Shown piece by piece: positions 18,256 through 26,982 of a stretch of 41,428 nucleotides of DNA. A model generated the notes under the pieces. The model did no database searches, was not told where the DNA came from, and saw only the letters and a list, made by a program, of their open reading frames with translations. Origin of the DNA: Bradyrhizobiaceae bacterium. Lineage in GTDB: Bacteria; Pseudomonadota; Alphaproteobacteria; Rhizobiales; Xanthobacteraceae. Numbering within the stretch: the stretch's first letter is position 1; each line of letters starts with the position of its first letter. The DNA lies in the NCBI GenBank assembly GCA_947481685.1, contig CANKHA010000021.1:1-41428 (forward strand), written 5' to 3'. The position numbers and the translations under genes are program-made.

Positions 18256-19866
18256 TCACGGACGGATCAGGATGTCGTCCTCCAGCATCTCTTTCTGAAA
18301 ATCATCGATCAGCACTTCGACCCGTAGCCGCCAGCGGCCGGATGTGGGCAGCATCACATCGTCAACGCGCCAGCGTTGCTCGCCGATGCTCACCGCCTCG
18401 CGCCGCAACGGCTCGATGCCGCTTGCCGGCTGCGAGAACACCAGGGTGACGCCTTTCGGCATCATTGGCTGATAATTTCCGTCGCGGATCACGATCTCGC
18501 CGCTCGAACGTCCGGTGCGTCCCGGCGTGAGTGTGATGTCGGCCATCACTGTGCCGGTATGGAAATGAACGAATTCCGTTTGCACGTCGGCCACGATCGA
18601 CCGTGGCGGCGGCGTGAAACGCCAGCCGGCGGCCATGACGAAGATGAAAAATATCAGCGCGATCTCGGCCGTGATCGACCAGCGAAGATGCTGCCGCGCT
18701 CGGGTGTCGCCATCGACGACTTTCGGCGTCAGCAAGAAACGATTGGCTGCGGCGAGCGCAAGCAGCGCAGCCACGGCGGCAAGCTTGATCGAGAGAATGA
18801 TGCCGTAGTTCGTGGTCCATAAAGCATTCACGCGCGCAAGCTGGATGACGGCGAGCACGCTCCCGGACACGACCAGCGCACCAATGAACCACGGAATGAC
18901 TGCCGAAAAGCGGCGTAATGCCGGTATCGATGGCGCAGGATCGCTACGCAGCAATTGGCCGAGCGGCCAGAGCGAACCGACCCAGATAGCGATGGCGACG
19001 GTGTGAAGCCAGACCGCAGGACGCATGATCCATTGTGGCGATGCCGCAGCGGCATGACCGCTTGCCGCCAGCGCGCATCCGAGCGCAACCAGTGCCGCAA
19101 GCGATAGCGGCCATGCGGCTTCAGGCTCGCGGCTGCGCATCGAGAGTAACGCGATGGCGCAAGCGAGAATGGCGATCGATACGGTCGTCCCAAAGGTCGT
19201 GCTGAAACCGGCCTGCCACACCTCTGCATCCGCCAGCGCCGACAGCGGCATGTCGAGCGCGTCGAGGCCCTGCAAGCCAGCAGCCAGAAGCAAAAGCACC
19301 AATCCAGCGATGCATGCGCCCGCGATGACGTTTTCGGCCTGTCCGGGCAGCGGCCGGGTTGTCATGCAATTGGCAAAGACCGCGCCGCCGACGCCGAAAA
19401 ACAGCACGATAAAGACGGCCACCCGCACGACCCAGATCGCGGTGCGGAGCGTTTGTCCGGCTTGTGTTTGCAAGGCATCCGCTTCGGCATCTGCCTGGCC
19501 GATGGAAAAGACCACCGTGCCGCCCACCGGATGGCCGTCCGTCGAAACCACGCGCCAGCTCAACGCATGCGTGCCTGGCTCGAGCGGGCCGGAGATCGGA
19601 AGAATGACCGTGCTGTCATGCTGCACGATATCCGTCAGCGGCATGGCTTTGCCGCTGCGATCGATCAACTGCATCCGCAAAGGCGAGACCGGCTCGTTGA
19701 AAATCAAGATCACGCGTTGCGGCGAAGCCGCAAGCACAACCCCGTCTTCCGGTTGCGACGAAATGAGTGACGCATGCGCCAGTGCGGTTTGCACCGGCGC
19801 ATGCGCGATCAGGATCGCCACAGCGAGCATGACGAGCCGCACCATGGCGAGCATGGCCTGCCTCAT
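18256..19866 (-). CDS. CopC-CopD fusion copper transport protein (YcnJ-like)
   Basis: The 536-residue protein joins a periplasmic CopC domain, a multi-helix CopD membrane domain and a C-terminal periplasmic domain. After the signal peptide (to ALA30) the mature N-terminus is His31 (HASLISSQPEDG), which together with Asp110 and His112 (STDGHPVGG) gives the usual CopC Cu(II) site. Residues 140-430 hold about eight helices with CopD motifs (ASGHAAA, WLHTVAIAIWVGSLWPLG). The last about 110 residues (TGTVMADITLTPGR onwards) resemble a YtkA-like domain. It should import copper into the cytoplasm or handle it at the membrane. It overlaps ycnI by four bases (ATGA), so it is translated with it. Confidence 0.92.
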   Translation of the reverse strand: MRQAMLAMVRLVMLAVAILIAHAPVQTALAHASLISSQPEDGVVLAASPQRVILIFNEPVSPLRMQLIDRSGKAMPLTDIVQHDSTVILPISGPLEPGTHALSWRVVSTDGHPVGGTVVFSIGQADAEADALQTQAGQTLRTAIWVVRVAVFIVLFFGVGGAVFANCMTTRPLPGQAENVIAGACIAGLVLLLLAAGLQGLDALDMPLSALADAEVWQAGFSTTFGTTVSIAILACAIALLSMRSREPEAAWPLSLAALVALGCALAASGHAAAASPQWIMRPAVWLHTVAIAIWVGSLWPLGQLLRSDPAPSIPALRRFSAVIPWFIGALVVSGSVLAVIQLARVNALWTTNYGIILSIKLAAVAALLALAAANRFLLTPKVVDGDTRARQHLRWSITAEIALIFFIFVMAAGWRFTPPPRSIVADVQTEFVHFHTGTVMADITLTPGRTGRSSGEIVIRDGNYQPMMPKGVTLVFSQPASGIEPLRREAVSIGEQRWRVDDVMLPTSGRWRLRVEVLIDDFQKEMLEDDILIRP

Positions 19867-20381
19867 TTTTTTGGTGTGATCATCAGTTCGGCTGCGGGGA
19901 AATCATAATCGTCGAGCTTTTTCCCCGTGGCTGGTATTTCGATCCAGCGCTCCACGCCTTTCTCGCATTCAGAGACCACCGGAAAATAAAGCGGCTTGCC
20001 CGCCGGAAGATCGGCCGCGAGAGCAACGCGGAAAACAAACTCATCATAATTGTCGTCAGGCAATTTTCCGCCCGACCAGCTCAGCTCCAGGACACCTTCG
20101 GTGATCTTGGCGCCGCCATGGCCGCCATAGTCTCTGGTGTATTTTCCCTTCTTGCTCTCGACCGTCCAGCCGGGCTTCGGCATCGGCTTTACGTTGAAGA
20201 CGCCTTCGGGAATTTTGACACGGATAGCGATGGTGGCACTGCCTTCGCAACCATGCGGGACGCGCAACACGGCTTTGTAGTTACTGCCTGCAGAGGCCTC
20301 ACGGGTTTCAAGGGTGATGTGCGCAAGACAAGACGTGCCGATCAGGGCAGCAGCAGCCCCAAGCACAAGACGACGGATCAT
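19863..20381 (-). CDS. ycnI: YcnI-like copper-binding protein (DUF1775)
   Basis: The 172-residue product has a signal peptide ending TSCLA20, so the mature protein begins with His21 (HITLETREASAGSNYKAV). In Bacillus YcnI this N-terminal His and a Trp (here probably Trp146 in GVERWIEIP) bind Cu(II). Family features continue with RVPHGCEGSATIAIRVKIPEG, KPGWTVESKK and WSGGKLPDDNYDEF. Unlike the Gram-positive proteins it has no C-terminal membrane anchor, so it should be free in the periplasm. The start at 20381 fits the signal peptide. Its stop overlaps the start of the CopCD fusion. Confidence 0.92.
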   Translation of the reverse strand: MIRRLVLGAAAALIGTSCLAHITLETREASAGSNYKAVLRVPHGCEGSATIAIRVKIPEGVFNVKPMPKPGWTVESKKGKYTRDYGGHGGAKITEGVLELSWSGGKLPDDNYDEFVFRVALAADLPAGKPLYFPVVSECEKGVERWIEIPATGKKLDDYDFPAAELMITPKK

Positions 20382-20454
20382 GGAAATCTCACTATTTCGC
20401 AGCTGAACAGGCGAGCGCGCACGCAGCGACGCTCGCGAAAAACGAAAATTAAGT

Positions 20455-20817
20455 TCAGGCGAAGTGTGGAGGGGCGCGGGAGGCACCGCGCGGCGGCGGC
20501 CTTGTAACCGTGATGCCGTCGGCAAACACCGCATAGTCTGACACCACAACGGCGAAGACGATGGCAACTTCCGAGATGCTTCCAGGCAAAAGCGCGACGC
20601 TGGTGGCGGGCATCAAACAGAAATGGCATTGCGCCAGCGGCGCCCGGTCCAGTTCATTCTGATTTTGATCGCCGTCGCCGTGGCAAATCACGGTTTGCAT
20701 GCCGGCCGCCGCTTCTACGCCTGCGGCCTGCACCAGCATGACTTGCAGGACCAGCGCGTAGCAAAGCCCTGCGGTCAGGACGCAGCGAAACCAACCCATG
20801 GAACGGCTTGCAACCAT
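20455..20817 (-). CDS. DUF2946 protein
   Basis: The 120-residue product has an N-terminal hydrophobic segment (residues 10-33) and a small extracytoplasmic domain with the DUF2946 signature: Cys45-His46 (VICHGDG) and Cys64-His65-X-Cys67 (AQCHFCLMP), followed by a hydrophobic stretch and a proline-rich tail. These Cys/His residues look like a metal site. DUF2946 genes are often beside copper genes and function is not settled. Start 20817 has GGGGG upstream. It is probably the first gene of the operon DUF2946-ycnI-copCD, with a 73-base gap to ycnI. Confidence 0.85.
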   Translation of the reverse strand: MVASRSMGWFRCVLTAGLCYALVLQVMLVQAAGVEAAAGMQTVICHGDGDQNQNELDRAPLAQCHFCLMPATSVALLPGSISEVAIVFAVVVSDYAVFADGITVTRPPPRGASRAPPHFA

Positions 20818-20945
20818 TGAACCCCCGGTGCGTTGCATCCTAGCATCCGCATCCAGCGCAAAAAAGCCCGCGTGGCGATCAATTCTCTCCTTCACGCAAT
20901 GCCTCGTATGTGTGATGAATCTCCACGCCGGCCACAAGGAACGCC

Positions 20946-21710
20946 ATGCTCACCGCCATTCGATCGATCGTTGCTGGAGCCACGCTCGCCGGCATTCTCA
21001 TCGGCGGCGTCGCTATGGCACAGCCGAAAGATCCGGCCCCGCCCCTGCCTTACAAAAAAGTAGCGGTCAGCCTGCCCGGACGGGCCACAGATCCCGCGCT
21101 TGAAGCATTCCGGAAACAACTGGCCGATGTGGCGAAGCGTAAGGACCGCGCCGCGCTGGCGGCACTGGTGGTGCCGAAAGGGTTTTTCTGGGAACACGAA
21201 GGCAACAACGGTGCGGACGACAACAAGGCAGGCATCGACAATTTTGCCGCCGTCATCGGCCTCGACGCCAAGGACGGCTCGGGCTGGGACTTCATCGCCG
21301 ATTATGCGGCGGAAATGACCGCGTCCCCGATCGCCGATCAGAAAGACATGGTCTGTGCGCCCGGCAATCCCATTTTCAGCGACGATGGATTCAACGAACT
21401 CGTGAAAGCCACCGACAGCAACCCGGTCGAGTGGGGCTATCCCGTGAAAGACGGCATCGAGGCACGCGACGGCGTCGATCCGGATTCACCGCTGGTCGAG
21501 AAACTGGGCATGCATTTCATCCGCGTGGTGTTTGATGAATCGCCGCCGGAATCCGCTGAGCCCATGCTCCGGATCGAAACGCCCTCGGGCAAGCTTGCCT
21601 ATATCCCCGCGGAGTTGTTGTCGCCGCTGGGACTCGACCAGCTTTGCTATCTGAAGCAGGGCAACACCTGGAAGATCGTGGGTTATGTCGGCGAAGGCGC
21701 AGCGAAATAG
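20946..21710 (+). CDS. Exported conserved hypothetical protein
   Basis: The 254-residue product has a signal peptide (MLTAIRSIVAGATLAGILIGGVAMA) and is expected in the periplasm. The mature part contains ALEAFRKQLADVAKRKDRAAL, VVPKGFFWEHEGNN and a C-terminal region (KLAYIPAELLSPLGLDQLCYL ... WKIVGYVG) that reads like an SH3-type beta domain. I recognise no defined family or catalytic motif. It diverges from the copper operon and may share regulation with it, but no operator is seen. AAGGA before the ATG supports the start. Confidence 0.75.
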   Translation: MLTAIRSIVAGATLAGILIGGVAMAQPKDPAPPLPYKKVAVSLPGRATDPALEAFRKQLADVAKRKDRAALAALVVPKGFFWEHEGNNGADDNKAGIDNFAAVIGLDAKDGSGWDFIADYAAEMTASPIADQKDMVCAPGNPIFSDDGFNELVKATDSNPVEWGYPVKDGIEARDGVDPDSPLVEKLGMHFIRVVFDESPPESAEPMLRIETPSGKLAYIPAELLSPLGLDQLCYLKQGNTWKIVGYVGEGAAK

Positions 21711-21766
21711 CCGCAGGCGTCAGCCGCACCGACATCGCTACAGCTTGAGCCGGCACGCGATCCCGT

Positions 21767-22531
21767 TCAGGATTTCACCTGCTCGACATGGGTTTTACGC
21801 AACAGCGGCTCCGCTTCGGGCGACAGCATGAACTGGATCAGGGTGCGCGCCGCATCCTGCTGCTTGGACCCGGCCATCAGCCCGACATTGGTAATGCATT
21901 TTTTGTTGAGCGCGCCGGGCACCGGCCCGACGTAATCGGCCCCCTGCACGTCGATCATGATGTTCGGTTGCTGAATGCCGAGCTCGAAATCGCCTTTCGC
22001 CAGATGCTCGGTGACCGGGCCTCCGCCGGCCTGACCTCCGGTGCGCATGGTCTTGGCTTTCAATTGTTCGGTCAGTCCGAGTTCCTCGATGCCTTTGGCA
22101 ATATTCAAGCCGCTGCATACGAACGAATAGCCGATGGATTTCGCCGCCAGTAGCGCAACCTTGTAGGCTTCGACCGTGCTGATATCGGGCTTCGGCGCAC
22201 CGGCGCGCACCGCTACGCCGAGACCGACACTGATCCACGGTTTTGAGGTGCCGGCAACGACGATGCCTTGCTTGACCAGTTAGTCCAGTTCCTCCGGCAA
22301 TATCACAACCACGTCCGCACCCTCGCCGCTGGCGACTCGCTTGGGGATTCCGGAACTGCCGACCTGGACGATCTTGATCGCGTGGCCGCTCTTTTGCGCA
22401 AACACGTCGGTGACCACACGTACATTCTGCGCCGAGCCCTGGCTGGTCCAGATGATGAGTTCGGCGGCTTCACTCCGGCTGGCAACAAAAAACACCGCGA
22501 GCATGCCTGCGGCCGCAATCATCGATCGCAT
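21767..22531 (-). pseudogene. Extracellular solute-binding protein (ModA-like), broken by a nonsense codon
   Basis: The frame from ATG 22531 (good ribosome site GGAGG) has a signal peptide (SRSEAA) and reads AELIIWTSQGSAQNVRVVTDVFAQKSG ... GEGADVVVILPEELD, then hits TAA at 22280-22282. Past the stop the same frame continues LVKQGIVVAGTSKPWISVGLGVAVRAGAPKPD ... to 21767 with no further lesion. Total 255 codons, the size of a SBP_bac_11 (ModA/molybdate-type) binding protein. Homologues usually have a charged or small residue at the stop position (for example LDALVKQG), so one base change suffices. No permease or ATPase gene is adjacent. TAA is not a selenocysteine or common readthrough codon, so loss of function is likely unless it is a sequencing error. 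Confidence 0.85.
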
Positions 22532-22699
22532 CGCGTCCTCCCCGTGGGCCGAAGCCCTGTTCGCTTTTGTTTGTTTGATGAAAGCTTATGCCCTCCCGCA
22601 TGCCCGGGCTAGGGGTCCAAAGGATACAACATACCCGGAATGACGACAGAAAAGACCCGCCTAGCGATTGCTTAACCGCCGCCGGGCAGACTGCGTGGT
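22532..22699. other. Divergent intergenic region
   Basis: It lies between the broken binding-protein gene and the membrane protein at 22700. No further gene or obvious element was seen. Confidence 0.3.
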
Positions 22700-23992
22700 G
22701 TGTCGAGAATCGAATCCCATAACGCCTCCCTCTCGGCTACCCGCGCCGTCGCGGCCGTCATGCTTGTGCTGTTCCTCGGCGCCGCGCTGTTCAGCGCGCA
22801 CCGCAAGGATGTGACGCAGGGCTTCGACGAAGTAGCGCATCTGTCTTATGTTGCGCAGATTCAGAGCACCGGCGCATTCTGGCCGAAGCTTGAATCGCTG
22901 CGGATGCTCGATCCCACAACGTTCCGCTTCACCACCGAAGCCAATTACCTCAACCATCCGCCGTTCTATTACGCCTTGCTGGCGCAGCTTGGCCCGCGCG
23001 TCGAAAACAATCCCGGCGCTGCATTTCCGCTGCGCGCTCTCAACGCTCTGCTCGCGACCTTTGGTTTCGCGGCGCTGCTCGCCATCGGCGTCACTGCACG
23101 GCTCGACAAGATGCAATTCTACGCCTTCGCGGTGCCGTTATTCTGCATCCCCGTGCTGGCGCCGATTGCCGGCGCGGTGAATACCGACAACGCCGCCTTC
23201 GCGGGCGGCGCACTCGCCACGCTCGCAACCTGGCAATTCGTTGCAAGCCGGCGGACGGCGTGGCTCGTAGCGGCGCTGGCCGGAGTGGTGATCGCGGGCT
23301 GGGCCAAATTCACCGGCTTCATGCTCAGCGGCGGACTAGTCGGCGCAACGCTGCTCTATTTGCTCTGGCGTGGACAACTCCGCGCGGCCTGGCTTGTGCC
23401 GGTCGCGCTCGCATTCCTGCTCGCTCTTGCACCCTATGTGGTGTTCTTCCTGCAATACGGCAGCCCGACACCGGATACGCCCGGGCTGATGATCATGCTG
23501 CGCGATGGCGCGCGCGCTGCTGGATGGGCCGATGCGCCGCGACTCTCGTTCCTCGCCTGGGTGATTCACTTCATTGCGGATTTTTTTGTCGGCTGGATGC
23601 CGACGCTCGCGCAACGCACGCTACTCAACTATGCCGCGCTCGCGCTTCCCGTTGCCGCGGTGCTCTGCGCCATCGCGGGTTTTGTGGTGTCGGTTCGACG
23701 GTTGCTCGACCGTCGGGAAACAACGCTCGACGTCATTGTGGTCGCGGGAACCTTGGCGATTGCCGTGACGTTGACCTGTCACATCGTATTCAGTTACGGC
23801 CACCATCTTTCGACCGGCTGGATGATGGAGGCCTATCCGCGTTACTACCTGCCGCTCATCGCCACAATTCCGCTTGCGGGATTATCGCTGCTTGCGGCGG
23901 TGCAACATCCGCACGGACGCGCGGCCCTGCTCGCGCTGCTGATTACAGGCCCGATCCTATTCCGGATTCTTGGAGCACCGTTCGGCTCGTAG
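22700..23992 (+). CDS. Predicted GT-C type membrane protein (DUF2142 / glycosyltransferase-like)
   Basis: The 430-residue protein starts at GTG 22700 and has about eleven predicted membrane helices. The first loop carries GFDEVAHLSYVAQIQ with an Asp43-Glu44 pair and NYLNHPPFYYALLAQL, the pattern of GT-C glycosyltransferases and of the DUF2142 family, where the acidic pair is the catalytic/metal site. The C-terminal part (PRYYLPLIATIPLAGLSLL) also fits. It should act on a lipid-linked sugar at the inner membrane. Substrate unknown. The ABC exporter gene follows 63 bases later on the same strand. Confidence 0.75.
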   Translation: MSRIESHNASLSATRAVAAVMLVLFLGAALFSAHRKDVTQGFDEVAHLSYVAQIQSTGAFWPKLESLRMLDPTTFRFTTEANYLNHPPFYYALLAQLGPRVENNPGAAFPLRALNALLATFGFAALLAIGVTARLDKMQFYAFAVPLFCIPVLAPIAGAVNTDNAAFAGGALATLATWQFVASRRTAWLVAALAGVVIAGWAKFTGFMLSGGLVGATLLYLLWRGQLRAAWLVPVALAFLLALAPYVVFFLQYGSPTPDTPGLMIMLRDGARAAGWADAPRLSFLAWVIHFIADFFVGWMPTLAQRTLLNYAALALPVAAVLCAIAGFVVSVRRLLDRRETTLDVIVVAGTLAIAVTLTCHIVFSYGHHLSTGWMMEAYPRYYLPLIATIPLAGLSLLAAVQHPHGRAALLALLITGPILFRILGAPFGS

Positions 23993-24055
23993 CGTTCCCG
24001 CGCACGAAAACGGCGATTCGCAACGGGTTTGGCATCGTTCTATGATGCCCAATCA

Positions 24056-25954
24056 ATGTTCCGACGATTCGAAAATCTGCTGAAACCAACCGAGGCCCCG
24101 ACGCAATCGGAGCCGCCCGCAGGCTTGCTGGCCTTCTTCTGGCATTTTGCCAAGCAGGCGCGCTGGCTCTTCATCACCCTGTTTGTGATCGAGCTGTTCG
24201 TCGCGCTGCTCGACGCCGCGGTGCCGTGGTTCATCGGCCGCATCGTCACCCTCGTCAGCACCATCACGCCGGACGAGTTTCTCGGCAAGACATGGCCGTT
24301 CATGATCGGCATGGCGCTGGTGCTGCTGATTGCGCGGCCGGGCATCGTGTTCGCGCGTTATCTCATCACCAACCAGGCGATCTCCGGTCCCTTCACCAAC
24401 CTGATCCGCTGGCAGTCGCACTGGCATGTGGTGCGGCAGAGCTGGGCGTTCTTCCAGAACGATTTCGCCGGCCGCATTTCCAACCGCGTGATGCAGACCG
24501 GCGGCGCCGTGCGCCAGACGCTGGTCTCCGGCATCACCGCGATGTGGTACGTGATGGTCTATGGCACTACCGCCGTGGTGCTGGCGGCATCGGCCGATTT
24601 CTGGCTCACAGTGCCGATCCTGCTGTGGTTCGCCGCTTATATCTCGCTGCTGACCTATTTCGTGCCGCGCATGCGCGACCGCTCGAAGAAGGGTTCGGAA
24701 GCGCGCTCGGCGGTGATGGGACGCATCGTCGATAGCTACACCAATATCCTGACCGTAAAACTTTTCGCGCGCGCACGCGACGAAGACAACTACGTCCGCG
24801 ACGCCATCGATAATCACACGCGCGTGTTCCTTGCTTCGCAGCGGCTGATGACCGTATTCGGCACCGTGCTGGCCGTACTCAACGGCTTGCTCATCACTGG
24901 CGCCGGCGGATTGGCAATCGTGCTGTGGCGGAACGGCGCGGTTGAAATCGGCGCCATCGCCATGGTGCTGCCGCTGACCTTCCAGCTCACCAACATCTCA
25001 CGCCAGATCGCAATCCAGATCGCGGACATCTTCGAGGACATCGGCGTGGTGCAGGAGGGCATGATGAGCATCGCCGTGCCGCTGCAACTCACCGATCATC
25101 CAAATTCCAAACCCCTGGCGGTGCACGAAGGTCGCATCGCATTTGAAAACCTGCGCTTCGGTTATGGCCGCAACGCGCCGGCCCGCACAGAAGACGGGCA
25201 TCTGCATCCTTCCGCAGTGCTCGACGGCTTCTCGCTGACGATCAAGCCAGGCGAGCGGGTCGGGTTGATCGGCCGCTCCGGCGCGGGCAAATCCACTGTG
25301 GTCAATCTGCTATTGCGCTTTTTCGACCTGGAAGGCGGCCGCATCCTGATCGACGGCCAGGACATTTCACTGGCTACGCAGGAATCGTTGCGCTCGCAGA
25401 TCTCCGTCGTGACGCAGGACACCTCGCTGCTGCATCGTTCGATCCGCGCCAATATCCGCTACGGCCGCCGCGCCGCGAGCGAAGAAGAAGTGGTCCGGGC
25501 CGCGCGGCAGGCCCATGCCGATGAGTTCATCCATCAGCTGGAAGACTGGCGCGGCAACACCGGCTATGACGCGCATGTCGGCGAGCGCGGCGTGAAACTC
25601 TCCGGTGGCCAACGCCAGCGCATCGCCATCGCCCGCGTAATCCTGAAGAATGCCCCGATCCTGGTTCTGGACGAGGCGACATCAGCGCTCGACAGCGAGG
25701 TCGAAGCGGCGATCCAGACGAGTCTCGACACGCTGATGGGCGGCAAGACCGTGATCGCCATCGCGCACCGGCTATCGACGATTGCCCGCATGGACCGTCT
25801 GGTGGTGCTCGATCAGGGCCACATTGTCGAGCAAGGCAGCCACGACGAACTGCTTGCGCTCAACGGCCATTACGCGTCGCTGTGGAAGCGCCAGTCCGGC
25901 GGCTTCATCGACGTCGATGAAGACGAAACCGCCCGCGTCACCGCCGCGGAATAA
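24056..25954 (+). CDS. ABC exporter, fused membrane and ATPase domains (ABCB/MsbA type)
   Basis: The 632-residue half-transporter has six membrane helices (about residues 35-320) and an ATPase domain (about 360-600), and should act as a homodimer. ATPase motifs are complete: Walker A GRSGAGKST (406-414), LSGGQ (515-519), Walker B ILVLDEATSALD with Asp539 and Glu540, and the switch His571 in IAHRLST. The insert NAPARTEDGHLHPSAVLDG lengthens the first ATPase strand. The start MFRRFENLLKP at 24056 is chosen over a TTG at 24029; no strong ribosome site is seen for either. Substrate (lipid, peptide or drug) unknown. The preceding GT-C protein suggests a possible role in envelope glycoconjugates, which is inference. 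Confidence 0.92.
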   Translation: MFRRFENLLKPTEAPTQSEPPAGLLAFFWHFAKQARWLFITLFVIELFVALLDAAVPWFIGRIVTLVSTITPDEFLGKTWPFMIGMALVLLIARPGIVFARYLITNQAISGPFTNLIRWQSHWHVVRQSWAFFQNDFAGRISNRVMQTGGAVRQTLVSGITAMWYVMVYGTTAVVLAASADFWLTVPILLWFAAYISLLTYFVPRMRDRSKKGSEARSAVMGRIVDSYTNILTVKLFARARDEDNYVRDAIDNHTRVFLASQRLMTVFGTVLAVLNGLLITGAGGLAIVLWRNGAVEIGAIAMVLPLTFQLTNISRQIAIQIADIFEDIGVVQEGMMSIAVPLQLTDHPNSKPLAVHEGRIAFENLRFGYGRNAPARTEDGHLHPSAVLDGFSLTIKPGERVGLIGRSGAGKSTVVNLLLRFFDLEGGRILIDGQDISLATQESLRSQISVVTQDTSLLHRSIRANIRYGRRAASEEEVVRAARQAHADEFIHQLEDWRGNTGYDAHVGERGVKLSGGQRQRIAIARVILKNAPILVLDEATSALDSEVEAAIQTSLDTLMGGKTVIAIAHRLSTIARMDRLVVLDQGHIVEQGSHDELLALNGHYASLWKRQSGGFIDVDEDETARVTAAE

Positions 25955-25966
25955 CGACCGAAGAAA

Positions 25967-25998
25967 TCGGCGCCACGCCCTCGCAGACGCGGCGCCGA
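25967..25998. terminator. Bidirectional terminator-like hairpin after the ABC exporter
   Basis: TCGGCGCC (25967-25974) and GGCGCCGA (25991-25998) form a perfect 8-bp stem with a 16-base loop, followed by AATATTAAACCTT on the plus strand. It separates the convergent ABC exporter and DUF4394 genes. The T-run is weak. Confidence 0.55.
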
Positions 25999-26008
25999 AT
26001 ATTAAACC

Positions 26009-26788
26009 TTACATCGCCGGCAGGATCGCGATGTCGCGCACGGTGCCGGTCACGCCACCGATCTTGGCGGCTTCCGTTGCTTTCCCGCTTGCGAGATCGA
26101 CGCTGTAGAGCGTATCGCCCGCCATCAGCCAGGCTTCGTTGCCGCCCTTGCCGTCGGAAGAAATATCGAACGCCACCTTGTCGGCCTTCATGCCAAGCTT
26201 GCCGACCGCGTTCAACACGCCATCATTTGGCGGCGCCTGCTTGATCAGGCCGCCGATGGTTGCATCGATGTCATAGAGCACGGTCTCCTTCGAGCCTTTG
26301 AAGGAATTGGTGTAAGCGCCCGCGACGATGTTGGGCTTTTCGCCCTTGTGCATGTCGGTCTCGGCATATTTGAGCGCGCCGTCCGTGGTGACCTTGCCGT
26401 CATCGACATTGGCGCGGAGATTCATGCCGTCGCTGCCGATCACGCGCATGCGGTCGGCGACCGGGTTGAAATCGACGGTGCCCGTCACGCCCGCGCCGAG
26501 CATGGTCTCGAGTTTCGACTTCATCGTGGCCTTGCCGTCCATGGCGATGGTGACAACGGTCCCGTCCGCGACCAGCCCGTAGAGCATGCCGTCCGCAGGC
26601 CGCACGTCGATGCCGACCAGCGCGCCGCTAATCCCCGTGACCTTCATGCTTTTGGTGGCCTTTTTGGCCGCCGTATCGACGATAGCAATGGTGTCGTCGC
26701 CCACCAGCGCCGCGACCTGCGCGGCCTGGGCCGTCGCGCCAAATGTCAAAACGGCGGCCGTCGTCAACAAAATCGACCTTATTGTCAT
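26009..26788 (-). CDS. DUF4394 exported beta-propeller-like protein
   Basis: The 259-residue product has a signal peptide (to AQA, residue 22) and the DUF4394 pattern: AALVGDDTIAIVDTAAKK, GIDVRPADGMLYGLVADGT, VTGTVDFNPVADRMRVIGSDGMNLRANVDDG and a closing GVTGTVRDIAILP. The domain is a periplasmic or secreted beta structure without known activity, sometimes in putative lipoproteins or stress-induced genes. The start at 26788 has AGGGAG upstream. No partner gene is adjacent; it diverges from the chemoreceptor. Confidence 0.88.
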   Translation of the reverse strand: MTIRSILLTTAAVLTFGATAQAAQVAALVGDDTIAIVDTAAKKATKSMKVTGISGALVGIDVRPADGMLYGLVADGTVVTIAMDGKATMKSKLETMLGAGVTGTVDFNPVADRMRVIGSDGMNLRANVDDGKVTTDGALKYAETDMHKGEKPNIVAGAYTNSFKGSKETVLYDIDATIGGLIKQAPPNDGVLNAVGKLGMKADKVAFDISSDGKGGNEAWLMAGDTLYSVDLASGKATEAAKIGGVTGTVRDIAILPAM

Positions 26789-26982
26789 AGCAATACTCCC
26801 TGTCGGGATGAGCTCGGATCGAGGTCGTCACGGGAGATACGCTGGGCGAGACCAAACAGATTTACAGGGAAGCCGGGCGGATTGACGCAGGCTGGCGTTT
26901 GAGGCCGCGCGCCCGGGTTATCAGCCTTTCTTAAGCATATTGCAGCCATAAGGGGGCTTGTCCGTGCCCGGATGGTCCCCGC

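Noticed and set aside
22280-22282. Stop-codon recoding at the TAA in the binding-protein gene.
   Set aside because: TAA is not used for selenocysteine or pyrrolysine, and no readthrough context was seen; a nonsense mutation or sequencing error is simpler.
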